From: Acinetobacter albensis
GTDB taxonomy: Bacteria > Pseudomonadota > Gammaproteobacteria > Pseudomonadales > Moraxellaceae
Reading direction: 5' to 3'
Length of the DNA stretch: 64,000 bases
NCBI RefSeq assembly: GCF_900095025.1
Contig: NZ_FMBK01000008.1
Coordinates: 123,425 to 187,424, forward strand
The notes beneath the pieces are model-generated. The model made no database searches, was not told the DNA's origin, and saw nothing but the letters and a program-made list of their open reading frames with translations. Of this stretch, positions 1 to 10,631 are shown piece by piece. Every line of letters begins with the position of its first letter. The stretch's first letter is position 1. The position numbers and the translations under genes were made by a program.

Positions 1-2
1 TG

Positions 3-434
3 CAGCACGTCATGATTCAAGTGATTGCTCATGCCTTTGAAGCGGCCGCTTATTTTAGTGCAGCCTATGGCTTACTGCGTTATATGTTTGAAGACCGTTA
101 CCTTACCAAAGATGAACTATTTGCAGCGGGTGCCGTATTTACTCTGATTGCTTGGGGCTTTGCATTTTTATATAACATTTGCCAACTGCTCATGCCTTTG
201 AGTTTTCAAAATCCCAATATCACCGGTTTACAAACATGGTTAGATTTATTGTTTCTCAGTTTTAGTCTCCAATCTGCGACAGGGCTTTCAGATTTGATTC
301 CGATTAGTGCACCTGCGCGTGTGCTTGCCATGCTACAGATGTTTTGTGGTGTAATGTATTTAGCCCTCGTTGTATCGCGTTTAATTGCGCTGCAATATAT
401 TGCCCATTTACCCAATCAAGATAAATTGAATTAA
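3..434 (+). CDS. Ion-channel-type membrane protein, C-terminal part (5' end outside window)
   Basis: The reading frame is open to the left edge, so this is probably the C-terminal part of a longer gene. An ATG at 12 exists but has no ribosome binding site before it. The visible part has three to four hydrophobic segments. Near the middle is a pore-like stretch containing SATGLSD followed by a last membrane helix, the layout of two-TM potassium-channel pore domains (TxG-x-[GS]D filter). It therefore most likely forms an inner-membrane cation channel. The filter reads TGLSD rather than the classical TVGYGD, so ion selectivity cannot be claimed. Family assignment is inferred from motif and topology only. 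Confidence 0.6.
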   Translation, partial: QHVMIQVIAHAFEAAAYFSAAYGLLRYMFEDRYLTKDELFAAGAVFTLIAWGFAFLYNICQLLMPLSFQNPNITGLQTWLDLLFLSFSLQSATGLSDLIPISAPARVLAMLQMFCGVMYLALVVSRLIALQYIAHLPNQDKLN

Positions 435-611
435 GAATAATGGATGTAGATTCTGTTACAGGAATGTAACTGCTTTATTTATATCATTAAATTAATATGC
501 CCTCAGTGTTTGCAAATTTCTACTGAAAGCATATTGGCTTCATCTCTGTAAAATGCGTCTATTTTGGCCTCACGGTCTGTCATATTCATTTAAAAAATAA
601 ATGGGGGATTT

Positions 612-2582
612 ATGCCTTCGAAAAATCCATCTTGGTTTGCCAACGTCAATCCAAATGTTTTTTTAAGTACGGTTGTTATTATTGGGCTGTTTCTGGCTGT
701 TGTCGTTTTAGCACCGAATTCATTTGATTTGATCACCAAACAGCTGAACCAATGGGTCACTGACTCATTTAGCTGGTTTTATGTTTTATCTGTTGCCATA
801 TTTCTGATTTTATTGATTTATATCGCTTTATCCGATATGGGAAAAATCAAGTTAGGTCCAGATCATAGCCAACCTACGTATAGTAACGGCTCTTGGTTTG
901 CCATGTTATTTACTGCAGGCATGGGCATTGGACTCATGTTTTTTGGGGTGGCTGAACCCGTAATGCACTATGTTTCTCCTCCTACAGGGGAGGGTGAAAC
1001 CATCCAAGCTGCGCAAACGGCAATGCAAGTGACCTTTTTTCATTGGGGTTTACATGCATGGGCAATTTATACTGTCGTGGGTTTGTCCTTGGCCTATTTT
1101 GCTTATCGACATAACCTGCCTTTAAAAATTCGCTCTGCCTTGTATCCGATTATCGGACGAAAAATCTATGGCCCAATCGGTGATGCAGTCGATACCTTTG
1201 CCACCATCGGTACTGTTTTTGGTGTCGCGACCACCCTTGGATTTGGCGTGACACAAATCAACTCTGGTTTGAATTATCTGTTTGGCATTGAGCAAGCACC
1301 CAGTACTCAAGTGGTTTTGATTATTGTCGTGAGTGCTATGGCATCCATGTCGGTGTTTTTAGGTTTAGACAAAGGCATTAAACGGCTGTCTGAACTGAAT
1401 TTAATTCTTGCTCTCACCCTTTTACTGTTTGTGTTTTTTGCCAGTTCATCGATTTATTTGCTGCAAACCACCATCCAAAATGCAGGGCAGTACATTTCAA
1501 ATTTATTTACCATGACATTTAATTTATATGCCTATCAACCCAATGGCTGGATTGGGGGATGGACCATTATGTATTGGGCATGGTGGATTTCATGGTCACC
1601 CTTTGTTGGCATGTTTATCGCCCGCGTATCCAAAGGTCGCAGTATTCGCGAGTTTATTGTCGGGGTATTGCTTATTCCAACAGGCTTTACTTTAATTTGG
1701 ATGGGTTTTATGGGAAATGCTGCGTTATACAGCATTTTGCATGAGAGTAATCAGGCTTTGGTTTTGGCCGTACAACGCGATTCGTCAGTAGCATTGTTTG
1801 AGTTTTTACACAGTTTACCTTTTTCATCTGTCATGAGCTTACTGGCGACCTTTTTGGTGATGCTCTTTTTTGTCACTTCGGCCGATTCAGGTGCATTAGT
1901 CACCGATTATTTGACCGCAAAATCTGAAAATTCTCCAACATGGCAAAGACTTTTTTGGACAGTATTGATGGCTGTTTTAGCCATCGTATTGCTTCTGGTC
2001 GGGGGGTTAAGTGCCTTACAATCTGCCACGATGATGAGTGCGCTACCATTTACATTCATTATGTTGTTTATTTGCTGGGGATTATTGAAAGCATTGCGTT
2101 TGGATGTGACCAAAATGAATGCCTTACAAGAGGCAAGAATTACCCCGCGTGCTATTCAAAATCCACGTAGTTGGCAACAGCGTTTGGGTTTGATTATGCA
2201 TTATCCGCATAACCAACAAGAGGTTCGAGACTATATTGATACACAGGTTTCGGTGGCTTTTAATCAGGTGAAGAAAGAGTTTAAACGTCGGCAGCTTGAA
2301 GTGTCCATTCAAAATATTCAGTATGGTATGGAACTTAGGGTTGATCATCAGAATGAAAGTAACTTTGTTTATCAAGTGGTTGCCCGAGAAACGGTTCCAC
2401 CGAGTTTTATGGCAGAAATGACTTCGGATGAAATAACGTATTATCAAGCTGAAGTTTTTCTCAGAGAAGGTGGACAAAATTATGATGTTATGGACTGGAC
2501 TTTAGATGATTTATTACAAGATATTATCGACCAGTACGAACGTCATTTACATTTTTTAAGCTTGATCCGAACTTCTGAATAA
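612..2582 (+). CDS. betT: BCCT family choline/betaine transporter, BetT-like
   Basis: This 656-residue inner-membrane protein is a betaine/choline/carnitine (BCCT) transporter. About twelve hydrophobic segments fill residues 15-500. The family glycine-rich motif (GMGIGLMFFGVAEP) lies near residue 102, and the tryptophan-rich signature (WAWWISWSPFVGMFIARVSKGRSIREF, in part) near residue 322. A hydrophilic tail of about 150 residues follows the last helix. That long tail and the total length match BetT-type, proton-coupled choline transporters (E. coli BetT is about 677 residues) rather than shorter BetP/CaiT members. It would import choline for conversion to glycine betaine under osmotic stress. 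No betIBA genes are in the window, so the substrate is inferred. GGGGGA before the ATG is an acceptable ribosome binding site. Confidence 0.85.
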   Translation: MPSKNPSWFANVNPNVFLSTVVIIGLFLAVVVLAPNSFDLITKQLNQWVTDSFSWFYVLSVAIFLILLIYIALSDMGKIKLGPDHSQPTYSNGSWFAMLFTAGMGIGLMFFGVAEPVMHYVSPPTGEGETIQAAQTAMQVTFFHWGLHAWAIYTVVGLSLAYFAYRHNLPLKIRSALYPIIGRKIYGPIGDAVDTFATIGTVFGVATTLGFGVTQINSGLNYLFGIEQAPSTQVVLIIVVSAMASMSVFLGLDKGIKRLSELNLILALTLLLFVFFASSSIYLLQTTIQNAGQYISNLFTMTFNLYAYQPNGWIGGWTIMYWAWWISWSPFVGMFIARVSKGRSIREFIVGVLLIPTGFTLIWMGFMGNAALYSILHESNQALVLAVQRDSSVALFEFLHSLPFSSVMSLLATFLVMLFFVTSADSGALVTDYLTAKSENSPTWQRLFWTVLMAVLAIVLLLVGGLSALQSATMMSALPFTFIMLFICWGLLKALRLDVTKMNALQEARITPRAIQNPRSWQQRLGLIMHYPHNQQEVRDYIDTQVSVAFNQVKKEFKRRQLEVSIQNIQYGMELRVDHQNESNFVYQVVARETVPPSFMAEMTSDEITYYQAEVFLREGGQNYDVMDWTLDDLLQDIIDQYERHLHFLSLIRTSE

Positions 2583-2593
2583 TATTCAAACCT

Positions 2594-2623
2594 AAAAAAG
2601 GACTCAATATGAGTCCTTTTTTT
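2594..2623 (+). terminator. Rho-independent terminator, betT/porin convergent
   Basis: A GGACTC/GAGTCC stem with an A-run before and a T-run after sits between two convergent genes, so it can act in both directions. Confidence 0.8.
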
Positions 2624-2643
2624 AATTCATTTTCTAAAGTAAC

Positions 2644-3525
2644 TTAGAAACGGAATTTAGCATTTACGCCAACAGTTTGAGTATCCAATACAGAACCTTG
2701 TTCAGCATTTGCATTCACATAAGTCGCGCCTACAGCAACAGCTGGAGTGATAAAGTAATTTACATTTGCACCCCAAGCTGAATCAGGAGTACCTGCAAAG
2801 CTAGATTCAGCATAAGAAGCACCCATGCTTAATTTAGGCGTTACATATAAATCAGTTTTTAATTGGAATGCAGTGTCATCACCGTAGATGAGGCCAGATT
2901 CAAAACCAATCGCCATGTTAGTGTCATCAATCGCGCCTACATATTTAGTACGTGCAGTGATGGCATCTTGATCTTGTCCAATGGTTGCAGTTTCAGCGAC
3001 AGCTTTAACCACGCCATTACCCATCAGGTTGAACGCATCAATAGCAGTTTGGTCAGCAACGCTGGTATAACCTACAGCAACCAAAAAGTTAGGTACAACA
3101 ACCGCACCAAGCTCTAACGCATAACGGTCGCCGTTATCATCAGAAGTGTTTGCATTTTTGCCATCAAGGTGAGTATGGCTATAAGACAAGCTTGTATATA
3201 CAGGTACAACTTGAGTGGGTACATACGCTTCAGCTTTAATACCGTAGTTATGTGCAATCAAATCCATACCAGGAACAAAACTAAGTTCGCCGTAGTTATA
3301 CGCTACAGAAACATTTGATGCTTGGTTTAAAAATGCAGCTTCAGCCAAAGGGCCTTTAGAAGAATCAACATCTTTAAGGTAGTAAGTACCTTGTAAGCCA
3401 CCAGTAAAATCTTTGTCATTTACAGTAATGTCGATGTACTCAGATTGACCTTGTACTTCGAATTGATAAGCTTGAGCGCCGGTCATGGCTAATAATAAAG
3501 CAGTGGCTAAACCGAGTTTTTTCAT
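2644..3525 (-). CDS. Omp33-36-like outer-membrane porin
   Basis: The 293-residue product starts with a clear Sec signal peptide (MKKLGLATALLLAMTGAQA, cleaved before Tyr20). It then shows alternating hydrophobic/polar beta-strand segments and ends with a C-terminal phenylalanine (AKFRF), as expected for a beta-barrel recognised by the BAM complex. The mature N-terminus (YQFEVQGQSEYID) and the stretch GPLAEAAFLNQASNVS match what I recall of the Acinetobacter Omp33-36 porin family, a water/solute channel linked in A. baumannii to virulence and carbapenem susceptibility. Acinetobacter genomes carry several paralogues, so this need not be the Omp33-36 orthologue. It is monocistronic with about 1 kb of non-coding DNA upstream. 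Confidence 0.8.
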   Translation of the reverse strand: MKKLGLATALLLAMTGAQAYQFEVQGQSEYIDITVNDKDFTGGLQGTYYLKDVDSSKGPLAEAAFLNQASNVSVAYNYGELSFVPGMDLIAHNYGIKAEAYVPTQVVPVYTSLSYSHTHLDGKNANTSDDNGDRYALELGAVVVPNFLVAVGYTSVADQTAIDAFNLMGNGVVKAVAETATIGQDQDAITARTKYVGAIDDTNMAIGFESGLIYGDDTAFQLKTDLYVTPKLSMGASYAESSFAGTPDSAWGANVNYFITPAVAVGATYVNANAEQGSVLDTQTVGVNAKFRF

Positions 3526-4002
3526 GATAGATTTCCAGTTTTGTTACAAATGGATTAAACAGTGAGCATTGTATTGTAACAAAACATTAAGTCAATGAAC
3601 TAAAACATGATTATTTGCTTCACTTCTTTTGCGATAAAAAATTGAATATAAATTATTCAATGAGTCAAAATGATGTCAACCTAAAAAAAACGTTGCTAGA
3701 ACAAAAGAATATGGAATTATGGCGCTTGAAATAGTGAAAGAATTAATACCAGAGAATGAAATTATCACAATGTAAAATTAGATTAATATTTAGGTGTTAA
3801 TTGTAAAAAGCAATTATTTTAAGTAACAAGATTCGTGGTATCAGCTCATTATGCAAATATCATCACATTTAAAATAAAGATGTAGCATGTTTCAACTTAA
3901 TATTTTTAGTCATGAAACGAGCTAAAAGTCACTGTGGATTGAATCGTCTTTTATTTGAAGCAGTAATTTTTTTTAAATGAAAAGTAGACCAATTTAATAG
4001 GC

Positions 4003-4031
4003 TTTACTTTTTAAATTATTTTTTGCATAAT
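4003..4031 (+). promoter_or_regulatory. Sigma-70-like promoter of candidate sRNA
   Basis: TTTACT at 4003-4008 and CATAAT at 4026-4031 are separated by exactly 17 nt, a good -35/-10 pair. No reading frame follows; a terminator does, about 105 nt downstream. Confidence 0.45.
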
Positions 4032-4037
4032 AGTTCT

Positions 4038-4138
4038 ATCAATTCGTGTTTCACACCAATAGTGTGATAATGATCTGATTCTCCATAAACAAGTTTTTGT
4101 TTTAATGCCCAACTTTCCCCAAAGTTGGGCTTTTTTTT
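4038..4138 (+). ncRNA. Candidate small RNA (about 100 nt)
   Basis: The predicted transcript runs from just after the promoter at 4003-4031 to a strong intrinsic terminator. It would fold into a 5' hairpin (TCACAC/GTGTGA, loop CAATA, 4051-4067), an unpaired linker, and a 10-bp terminator stem (GCCCAACTTT/AAAGTTGGGC) followed by eight T. This promoter, hairpin, linker, terminator layout is typical of a trans-acting sRNA. I do not recognise the sequence as a named RNA. The call is inferred entirely from sequence signals; expression is untested. Confidence 0.4.
4107..4138 (+). terminator. Strong Rho-independent terminator
   Basis: A perfect 10-bp stem with a CCCC loop is followed by eight T. No gene precedes it on this strand, which supports a non-coding transcript. 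Confidence 0.8.
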
Positions 4139-4300
4139 ATCTTTTTAAAATAATATTTCATAAATTTAAGATGAATTTTCCTTTATATATTGATATTCAA
4201 TCAAATTCAGTTTCTATAAACGGGGCTTCTATTTGAAATTTCATAGATAATTTTTGCACACTATTGGTGCTATTTTGTTGGTATAAAATAATAAAGGTAT

Positions 4301-4337
4301 AAAAAACCCCAGTTTTCAAAAAAAACTGGGGTTTTTT
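4301..4337. terminator. Symmetric terminator hairpin upstream of the OXA gene
   Basis: The stem AAAACCCCAGTTTT / AAAACTGGGGTTTT has A/T flanks on both sides and could terminate either strand. No gene ends nearby on the plus strand, so it may close a second short transcript. Confidence 0.65.
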
Positions 4338-4494
4338 AGCCAAAATGGCAAGAAATTTAATATTTCTGCTGAGGAATAATATTAAATTGCCCTAATGGGG
4401 TGCATTATGCACTTATTTGAGGCATGTGTAAATATTTTATTCTCATTCAAATACAGATTCGGTAATTGAAAAATCATTACAACATGATCAATAA

Positions 4495-5415
<921 letters not shown>

Positions 5416-5540
5416 GTTGACTATTTAATGAGCTGAGTCGTGCGCATCATGCAGTTTCTTAATCTTGCTTAAAGTAGTTTTTAAATGTTAAAACAAATAG
5501 ATCAGCCTTTCTTCTGAAAAAATGCATAATTTTCCTAAAT

Positions 5541-5568
5541 AAAAAACGGTGAATAAATCACCGTTTTA
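5541..5568. terminator. Bidirectional terminator between OXA gene and uvrA
   Basis: The stem AAAACGGTGA/TCACCGTTTT lies between two convergent genes and can serve both. Confidence 0.7.
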
Positions 5569-5593
5569 ATATGTAACTTTTATAATTTAAAGC

Positions 5594-8425
5594 TTACTTC
5601 AACATCATTTTTAAGAACTTCGCTGTATGAGAAACTTTCGATTTCGCAACGTGTTCAGGTGTCCCTTCGGCAATAATCATCCCACCGCCAGCACCGCCTT
5701 CTGGGCCTAAATCAACCACCCAATCAGCAGTTTTAATGACATCCAAATTATGCTCAATCACAATAATGGTATTTCCCTTATTGCGCAGCTGATGCAGAAT
5801 ATCCAGCAATTTCGCAATATCATGGAAATGCAGACCTGTAGTTGGTTCATCCAATATATATAAAGTTTTACCCGTATCACGCTTCGCCAACTCACGTGCT
5901 AATTTCACGCGCTGTGCTTCACCACCAGATAATGTGGTGGCAGATTGGCCTAAACGAATGTAACTTAAGCCGACCTGATGTAAGGTTTCGAGACGGCGAT
6001 GAATCACAGGAATCGCTTCAAAGAAATGCATAGCATCTTCAACGGTCATTCCTAAAACATCAGAAATATTCTTGCCTTTATAGCCAACTTCTAAGGTTTC
6101 ACGATTATAACGTGCACCATGACAGTTATCACATGGTACATACATATCGGGTAAGAAATGCATGGCCACTTTAATCATTCCGTCACCTTCACAGGCTTCA
6201 CAGCGACCGCCTTTGACGTTGAATGAGAAACGACCTGCTGCATAACCACGTGCTTTGGCTTCAGGGGTTTGTGCAAAAAGTTCACGAATAGGCGTAAATA
6301 AACCCGTATAGGTGGCAGGATTGGAACGTGGCGTACGTCCAATCGGACTTTGGTCAATATCGACGACTTTATCTAAGAACTGTAAGCCATCAATCGAATC
6401 AAATTTTTCTGCCGTTAATGTGGTTGCACCGTTTAATTGGGTTGCTGCTAAGGGCAATAAAGTACGATTAATTAAAGTCGATTTACCTGAACCTGAAACG
6501 CCCGTAACACAGGTCATGACGCCTAGAGGAATGGTTAAATCAACGTTCTGTAAATTATGACCCGCAGCGCCCATTAATTTAAGTTGTTCATCCGGTTTAG
6601 GTGGCTGAACACGTTGCTTCGGCACTTCAATTTTGAGTTTGCCGGATAAATATTGTCCAGTGAGCGACTCAGGATTGGCTAAAATCTCTTCATAAGTACC
6701 TTCAGCAATAATATGCCCGCCATGGATGCCTGCACCCGGTCCAATATCAATAATATGGTCGGCTGCACGAATGGCATCTTCATCATGCTCAACCACAAGC
6801 ACGGTATTTCCTAAGTCGCGTAAACGCACTAAGGTTTCAAGTAAACGATCATTGTCACGTTGATGTAAACCAATGGACGGTTCATCAAGCACATACATGA
6901 CGCCCATGAGGCCTGCACCAATTTGTGATGCTAAACGAATACGCTGTGCTTCACCGCCTGAGAGGGTTTCGGCAGAACGAGATAGACTTAAATAATTTAA
7001 ACCGACAGAAACTAAAAAGTGTAAGCGTTCACGGATTTCTTTAAAAATTTTATCGGCAATTTCACCTTTTGCACCTTCAAGGTTCAAATTTTGATAATAG
7101 TTTTCGGCATCGCCAATCGACATCTTAGTGATTTGGGCAATGGTTTTATCTTTGACACGCACATGGCGTGAAATTTCATTCAGACGTGATCCATCGCAGG
7201 CATCACATGCAGCATTAGATAAATATTGGGCTAAATCGTCGCGTACATAATTACTTTCAGTCTCACGATAACGACGTTCTAAATGCGGCAGAATCCCTTC
7301 AAAAGGTTGCACTCTATTGTGTTTACGACCACGTTCATCAACATAGCTTAAATCGACTTTGTCTTTCCCTGTACCATAAAGAAATTTCTTTTTGGTATCA
7401 GCATCCAGTTCATTCCAAGGCGTATCTAAAGAAAAACCAAAGTGAGCGGCGACTTTTTCAATCATGCTGTAGTAATAAGGACGCTGTCTATCCCAACCAC
7501 GAATTGCGCCTTGGCTAATCGAAACCTCGTTATTTGGAATGAGTTTTTCAGAACTGAAATGACTACGTGTTCCTAAACCATCACAAACTGGGCATGCGCC
7601 AAACGGGTTGTTAAATGAGAACAAACGAGGTTCAAGTTCGGCCACAGCACGATCACATTCTGGACAAGAATGTTTTGCAGAAAATACCCGTTCAGGATGT
7701 TCAGCATTCATCCACGCCAATACCGCAATATCACTGCCTAAGCGCAGAGCTGTTTCAAATGATTCTGCAATACGATTGCCTAAATCATCACGCACTTTAA
7801 AACGGTCAACCACCACTTCAATGGTGTGTTTTTTCTTTTTATCCAGTTCAGGTGGCGTATCAATATCAATCACTTGACCATCAACACGGGCTCGTACAAA
7901 ACCTTGGCTTTGCAATTGTTCAAACAAATGTGTGTATTCGCCTTTACGTTCTCGCACCACGGGCGCAAGTAACATCAGGGCAGTGCCTTCTTCTAATGCT
8001 TTTACCGCATCTACCATTTCTGACACGGTCTGTGCCACCATAGGTAAATCATGCTCAGGACAATACGGTGTTCCGACACGTGCATATAAAAGACGCAAGT
8101 AATCATAAATCTCTGTAATTGTACCAACTGTAGAGCGCGGATTGTGACTGGTTGATTTTTGTTCAATTGCAATCGCAGGGCTTAAACCTTCAATTGAGTC
8201 TACTTCAGGTTTTTCCATTTGTGACAAAAATTGGCGTGCATAGGCAGATAGCGATTCGACATAACGGCGCTGACCTTCGGCATATAACGTATCAAAGGCA
8301 AGGGAAGATTTACCAGAGCCTGAGAGTCCCGTAATGACCACGAACTTATCTCGTGGAATATCGAGTGACACATTTTTTAAGTTATGGGTACGTGCGCCTC
8401 GAATACGGATATGACTTTGACTCAT
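5594..8425 (-). CDS. uvrA: UvrABC excinuclease subunit A
   Basis: The 943-residue ATPase is the damage sensor of nucleotide excision repair; it loads UvrB onto lesions. Two ABC modules are visible. The first has Walker [10 protein letters not shown] near residue 33 and signature LSGGEAQR near 490. The second has Walker [10 protein letters not shown] near 640 and a second LSGGEAQR near 830. Zinc-binding cysteine pairs are seen around 255-285 (CPEC...CPVC) and 740-765 (CEAC...CDNC). Length equals the usual UvrA (about 940). The gene stands alone on the minus strand. UvrC is encoded at 43.7 kb, UvrB is not in the window. Transcription would start in the 8426-8600 region; no classical LexA box was seen, in line with the lack of LexA in Acinetobacter. 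Confidence 0.97.
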   Translation of the reverse strand: MSQSHIRIRGARTHNLKNVSLDIPRDKFVVITGLSGSGKSSLAFDTLYAEGQRRYVESLSAYARQFLSQMEKPEVDSIEGLSPAIAIEQKSTSHNPRSTVGTITEIYDYLRLLYARVGTPYCPEHDLPMVAQTVSEMVDAVKALEEGTALMLLAPVVRERKGEYTHLFEQLQSQGFVRARVDGQVIDIDTPPELDKKKKHTIEVVVDRFKVRDDLGNRIAESFETALRLGSDIAVLAWMNAEHPERVFSAKHSCPECDRAVAELEPRLFSFNNPFGACPVCDGLGTRSHFSSEKLIPNNEVSISQGAIRGWDRQRPYYYSMIEKVAAHFGFSLDTPWNELDADTKKKFLYGTGKDKVDLSYVDERGRKHNRVQPFEGILPHLERRYRETESNYVRDDLAQYLSNAACDACDGSRLNEISRHVRVKDKTIAQITKMSIGDAENYYQNLNLEGAKGEIADKIFKEIRERLHFLVSVGLNYLSLSRSAETLSGGEAQRIRLASQIGAGLMGVMYVLDEPSIGLHQRDNDRLLETLVRLRDLGNTVLVVEHDEDAIRAADHIIDIGPGAGIHGGHIIAEGTYEEILANPESLTGQYLSGKLKIEVPKQRVQPPKPDEQLKLMGAAGHNLQNVDLTIPLGVMTCVTGVSGSGKSTLINRTLLPLAATQLNGATTLTAEKFDSIDGLQFLDKVVDIDQSPIGRTPRSNPATYTGLFTPIRELFAQTPEAKARGYAAGRFSFNVKGGRCEACEGDGMIKVAMHFLPDMYVPCDNCHGARYNRETLEVGYKGKNISDVLGMTVEDAMHFFEAIPVIHRRLETLHQVGLSYIRLGQSATTLSGGEAQRVKLARELAKRDTGKTLYILDEPTTGLHFHDIAKLLDILHQLRNKGNTIIVIEHNLDVIKTADWVVDLGPEGGAGGGMIIAEGTPEHVAKSKVSHTAKFLKMMLK

Positions 8426-8692
8426 AAAACATCTCGGTAATGTGCAAATTGAAGGGTATATATGATAGCGATTTAATTTTGTTCAAGTGGGATAAAAACG
8501 TTTTTTCACGACAAATTATGTCGGATTGTTTTAAAAAAATATTTTTGCAAAATGAACTTTATTTTATTCAGCAAAATAAGTACAAGTAGATAGGGAATAA
8601 AATGAATATACCTCGTCTATCTGATAAAAAACATGCGATGTCACAGGTATAGACAAAATGCCAACAGACCTTCATCTAAGCAGGAACAATTT

Positions 8693-9049
8693 ATGATCAT
8701 TGCTCAATGTTTAATTGCAATCATTGCTTTACTACATGTGTATTTTTTAGTTTTAGAAATGTTTCTGTGGGAAAAGCCGAGCGGTTTAAAAGCTTTTGGC
8801 AATAGTCCTGAAAAAGCAAAACTCACCAAAGTTTTGGCTCAAAATCAAGGGCTCTATAATGGTTTTCTAGCTGCAGGCTTGATTTGGTCACTCTTTGCAT
8901 CTGCACCTTTTGCCATTCAATTGGCCAATTTCTTTTTGGGTTGTGTTCTGATTGCAGGAATATATGGAGCGATCACGGCCAGTCGAAAAATTTTATATAT
9001 TCAAGCATTGCCTGCATTACTGGCTTTAATTTTGATAAATATTGTGTAA
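8693..9049 (+). CDS. DUF1304 family small membrane protein
   Basis: A 118-residue inner-membrane protein with four hydrophobic helices and very few charged residues. The N-terminal helix followed by LEMFLWEKPSG and a central NQGLYNGFLAAGL motif are typical of the DUF1304 family, whose function is unknown. The ATG at 8693 is chosen because AGGA lies upstream; a reading frame extending back to 8633 adds a charged leader without family support. The gene probably forms a short two-gene unit with the glpM-like gene 62 bp downstream. Confidence 0.8.
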   Translation: MIIAQCLIAIIALLHVYFLVLEMFLWEKPSGLKAFGNSPEKAKLTKVLAQNQGLYNGFLAAGLIWSLFASAPFAIQLANFFLGCVLIAGIYGAITASRKILYIQALPALLALILINIV

Positions 9050-9111
9050 ATGAACGGTTCTGTGGTGGTCTCAATTCAAGTATTCATGATGGTGCGGATG
9101 GATAAAGGACG

Positions 9112-9453
9112 ATGCTGGCCTTATTTTTAAAATGTACACTGGGTGCGGCAGTGGTGCTGCTGATTTCGGTTTTATCCAAAAGTAAAGCGTTCTATATTGC
9201 TGGACTGGTGCCTTTATTTCCTACTTTTGCCTTGATTGCACATGTGATTGTGTCACAGCAGCAGGGGGCAGAGGCATTACGTAAAACGGCATTATTTGGT
9301 TTGTGGTCACTCATTCCTTATGCCTTTTATTTATTGATGGTCTATATATTGGCAACGAAAATGTCGATGTGGTGGTGTTTGGGTATTGCGACGCTGTGCT
9401 GGATTGTGGCTGCTGCAAGTCTAATTTATGGCTGGCAAATGTTTCAGCAATAA
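9112..9453 (+). CDS. glpM: GlpM family membrane protein
   Basis: The 113-residue product has four membrane helices and the hallmark stretch FYIAGLVPLFPTFALIAH near residues 30-48, followed by QGAEALRKTALFGLWS. This matches GlpM-family proteins (about 110 residues), first noted in Pseudomonas aeruginosa as affecting alginate production; the molecular role is unknown. AAAGGA 6 nt before the ATG is a good ribosome binding site. It lies just downstream of the DUF1304 gene and is probably co-transcribed. Confidence 0.82.
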   Translation: MLALFLKCTLGAAVVLLISVLSKSKAFYIAGLVPLFPTFALIAHVIVSQQQGAEALRKTALFGLWSLIPYAFYLLMVYILATKMSMWWCLGIATLCWIVAAASLIYGWQMFQQ

Positions 9454-9603
9454 TCATTGAATAAGCAAAAATTAAAGCATCAAAAATATTGATTATTGCG
9501 GAAAATCTATTGGCAACTGTTCAAGGCATAAGGTGGATACAGCACAAGATTGAATCAATAATTTTTTGCGATAAATTTGATATCTTCGAGTGCTTGGCGC
9601 GTT

Positions 9604-9636
9604 TTGCGAAGGACAAAGGTTTTTGTCCTCGCGAAG
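9604..9636. repeat. Imperfect inverted repeat in intergenic DNA
   Basis: GCGAAGGACAAA (9606-9617) faces TTTGTCCTCGCG (9622-9633) across a GGTT loop, with one bulge, flanked by further GCG-rich sequence. There is no T-run. It resembles the kind of REP-like palindromes dispersed in Acinetobacter intergenic regions; only one copy is in this window, so the repeat status is an inference. Confidence 0.4.
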
Positions 9637-9718
9637 CAATACTTCTCAGGGTGAAACCAAAGTAACCCATGCGCTATTTTAATTCATATCATAGCTGCGA
9701 GGCGTCGCCAAAAAATAA

Positions 9719-10399
9719 TCATTTTACTTCATGATCCAAACCTGACCACTGTCTTTGATGATAAGCGCCATCCCAAAATAACCATTCCAGTTCCGCACCA
9801 CGTGTATATGCCTGATGCATTTTTTCAAGCGTATCCGCATCACAACCTGCGGCAACTTTGTCTATCGTCGCGATGACATTACGTACAGCTTGATTAAATT
9901 CTTCACCCGCATAGGTATCAATCCACGCTTGATAAGGATTATCGGGAACAGAATTGTTGACAATCGCTTTGCCAATTTCAGCATAAATCCAAAAACAAGG
10001 CAGTAACGATGCCAACACTACAGGATAGCTCTCAGACCATGCCGTTGCGGTTAAAAATGAGGTGTAATGGTGGCAGGCCAAAGTCAGCGGTGTATGTTCA
10101 AATTGTGTCTTAGAAATTGCAAAGTCTTGCATAAAGTCATGGTGTAAACTGCGTTCAACCACAATCGCAATTTTTGCGGCTTCAGAAAATTGAATAACGT
10201 CATCCGCATCAAAAGCTTTTGCCGCACAGACAGCTAAGGCACGACCATAGGCCAATAAATAATGTGCATCTTGAATCACATAATGACAAAAAATATCTTT
10301 ATTTAATGTCCCTTGCGCCAATTCTTGATTAAAAGGCAAAGCAAGCGTGCGTTCATACAATGCTAAATTTCGCTGCCAAAGAGCTTGGGAAAAATGCAT
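9719..10399 (-). CDS. tenA: TenA-type thiaminase II / aminopyrimidine aminohydrolase
   Basis: The 226-residue enzyme belongs to the TenA family, which salvages the pyrimidine half of degraded thiamin by hydrolysing aminopyrimidines. The active-site residues line up with Bacillus subtilis TenA numbering: Asp44 and Tyr47 in DAHYLLAYG, Cys135 in LLPCFWIY, and Glu205 in AELEWLFW. This supports a functional TenA_C-type enzyme. The gene is single and minus-strand. I searched the upstream region for a TPP riboswitch and saw none, so thiamin control through a THI-box is not supported here. Known family, confident call; the exact substrate preference is inferred. Confidence 0.92.
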   Translation of the reverse strand: MHFSQALWQRNLALYERTLALPFNQELAQGTLNKDIFCHYVIQDAHYLLAYGRALAVCAAKAFDADDVIQFSEAAKIAIVVERSLHHDFMQDFAISKTQFEHTPLTLACHHYTSFLTATAWSESYPVVLASLLPCFWIYAEIGKAIVNNSVPDNPYQAWIDTYAGEEFNQAVRNVIATIDKVAAGCDADTLEKMHQAYTRGAELEWLFWDGAYHQRQWSGLDHEVK

Positions 10400-10631
10400 G
10401 TCGTGATCCTATTCATATTCGAAAGAAAATTTAACAAGCGCATGACTATAGCAAGAGTCTGAATAAGAAGATATGTAGCAGAACGCCTGTGCGACTGAAT
10501 TCAAAAAAATCATACGAAGAACTTTGGCTAAATCTAAAAAAGTCGTCATAATTGTGCCCATCTCATTTAACTGCTTTTATTAGCATTATCGAACTCACTC
10601 GATATCAATATTTTCTATAGGTCGATCCACC

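Noticed and set aside
9640..9700. TPP riboswitch near tenA
   Set aside because: A short CTCAGGGTGAAACC stretch recalls part of a THI box, but it is downstream of tenA and lacks the conserved core on either strand.
10400..10631. Manganese (yybP-ykoY) riboswitch ahead of the TerC-like gene
   Set aside because: The characteristic GGGGAGUAG and ACCGACCGU-like segments are absent.
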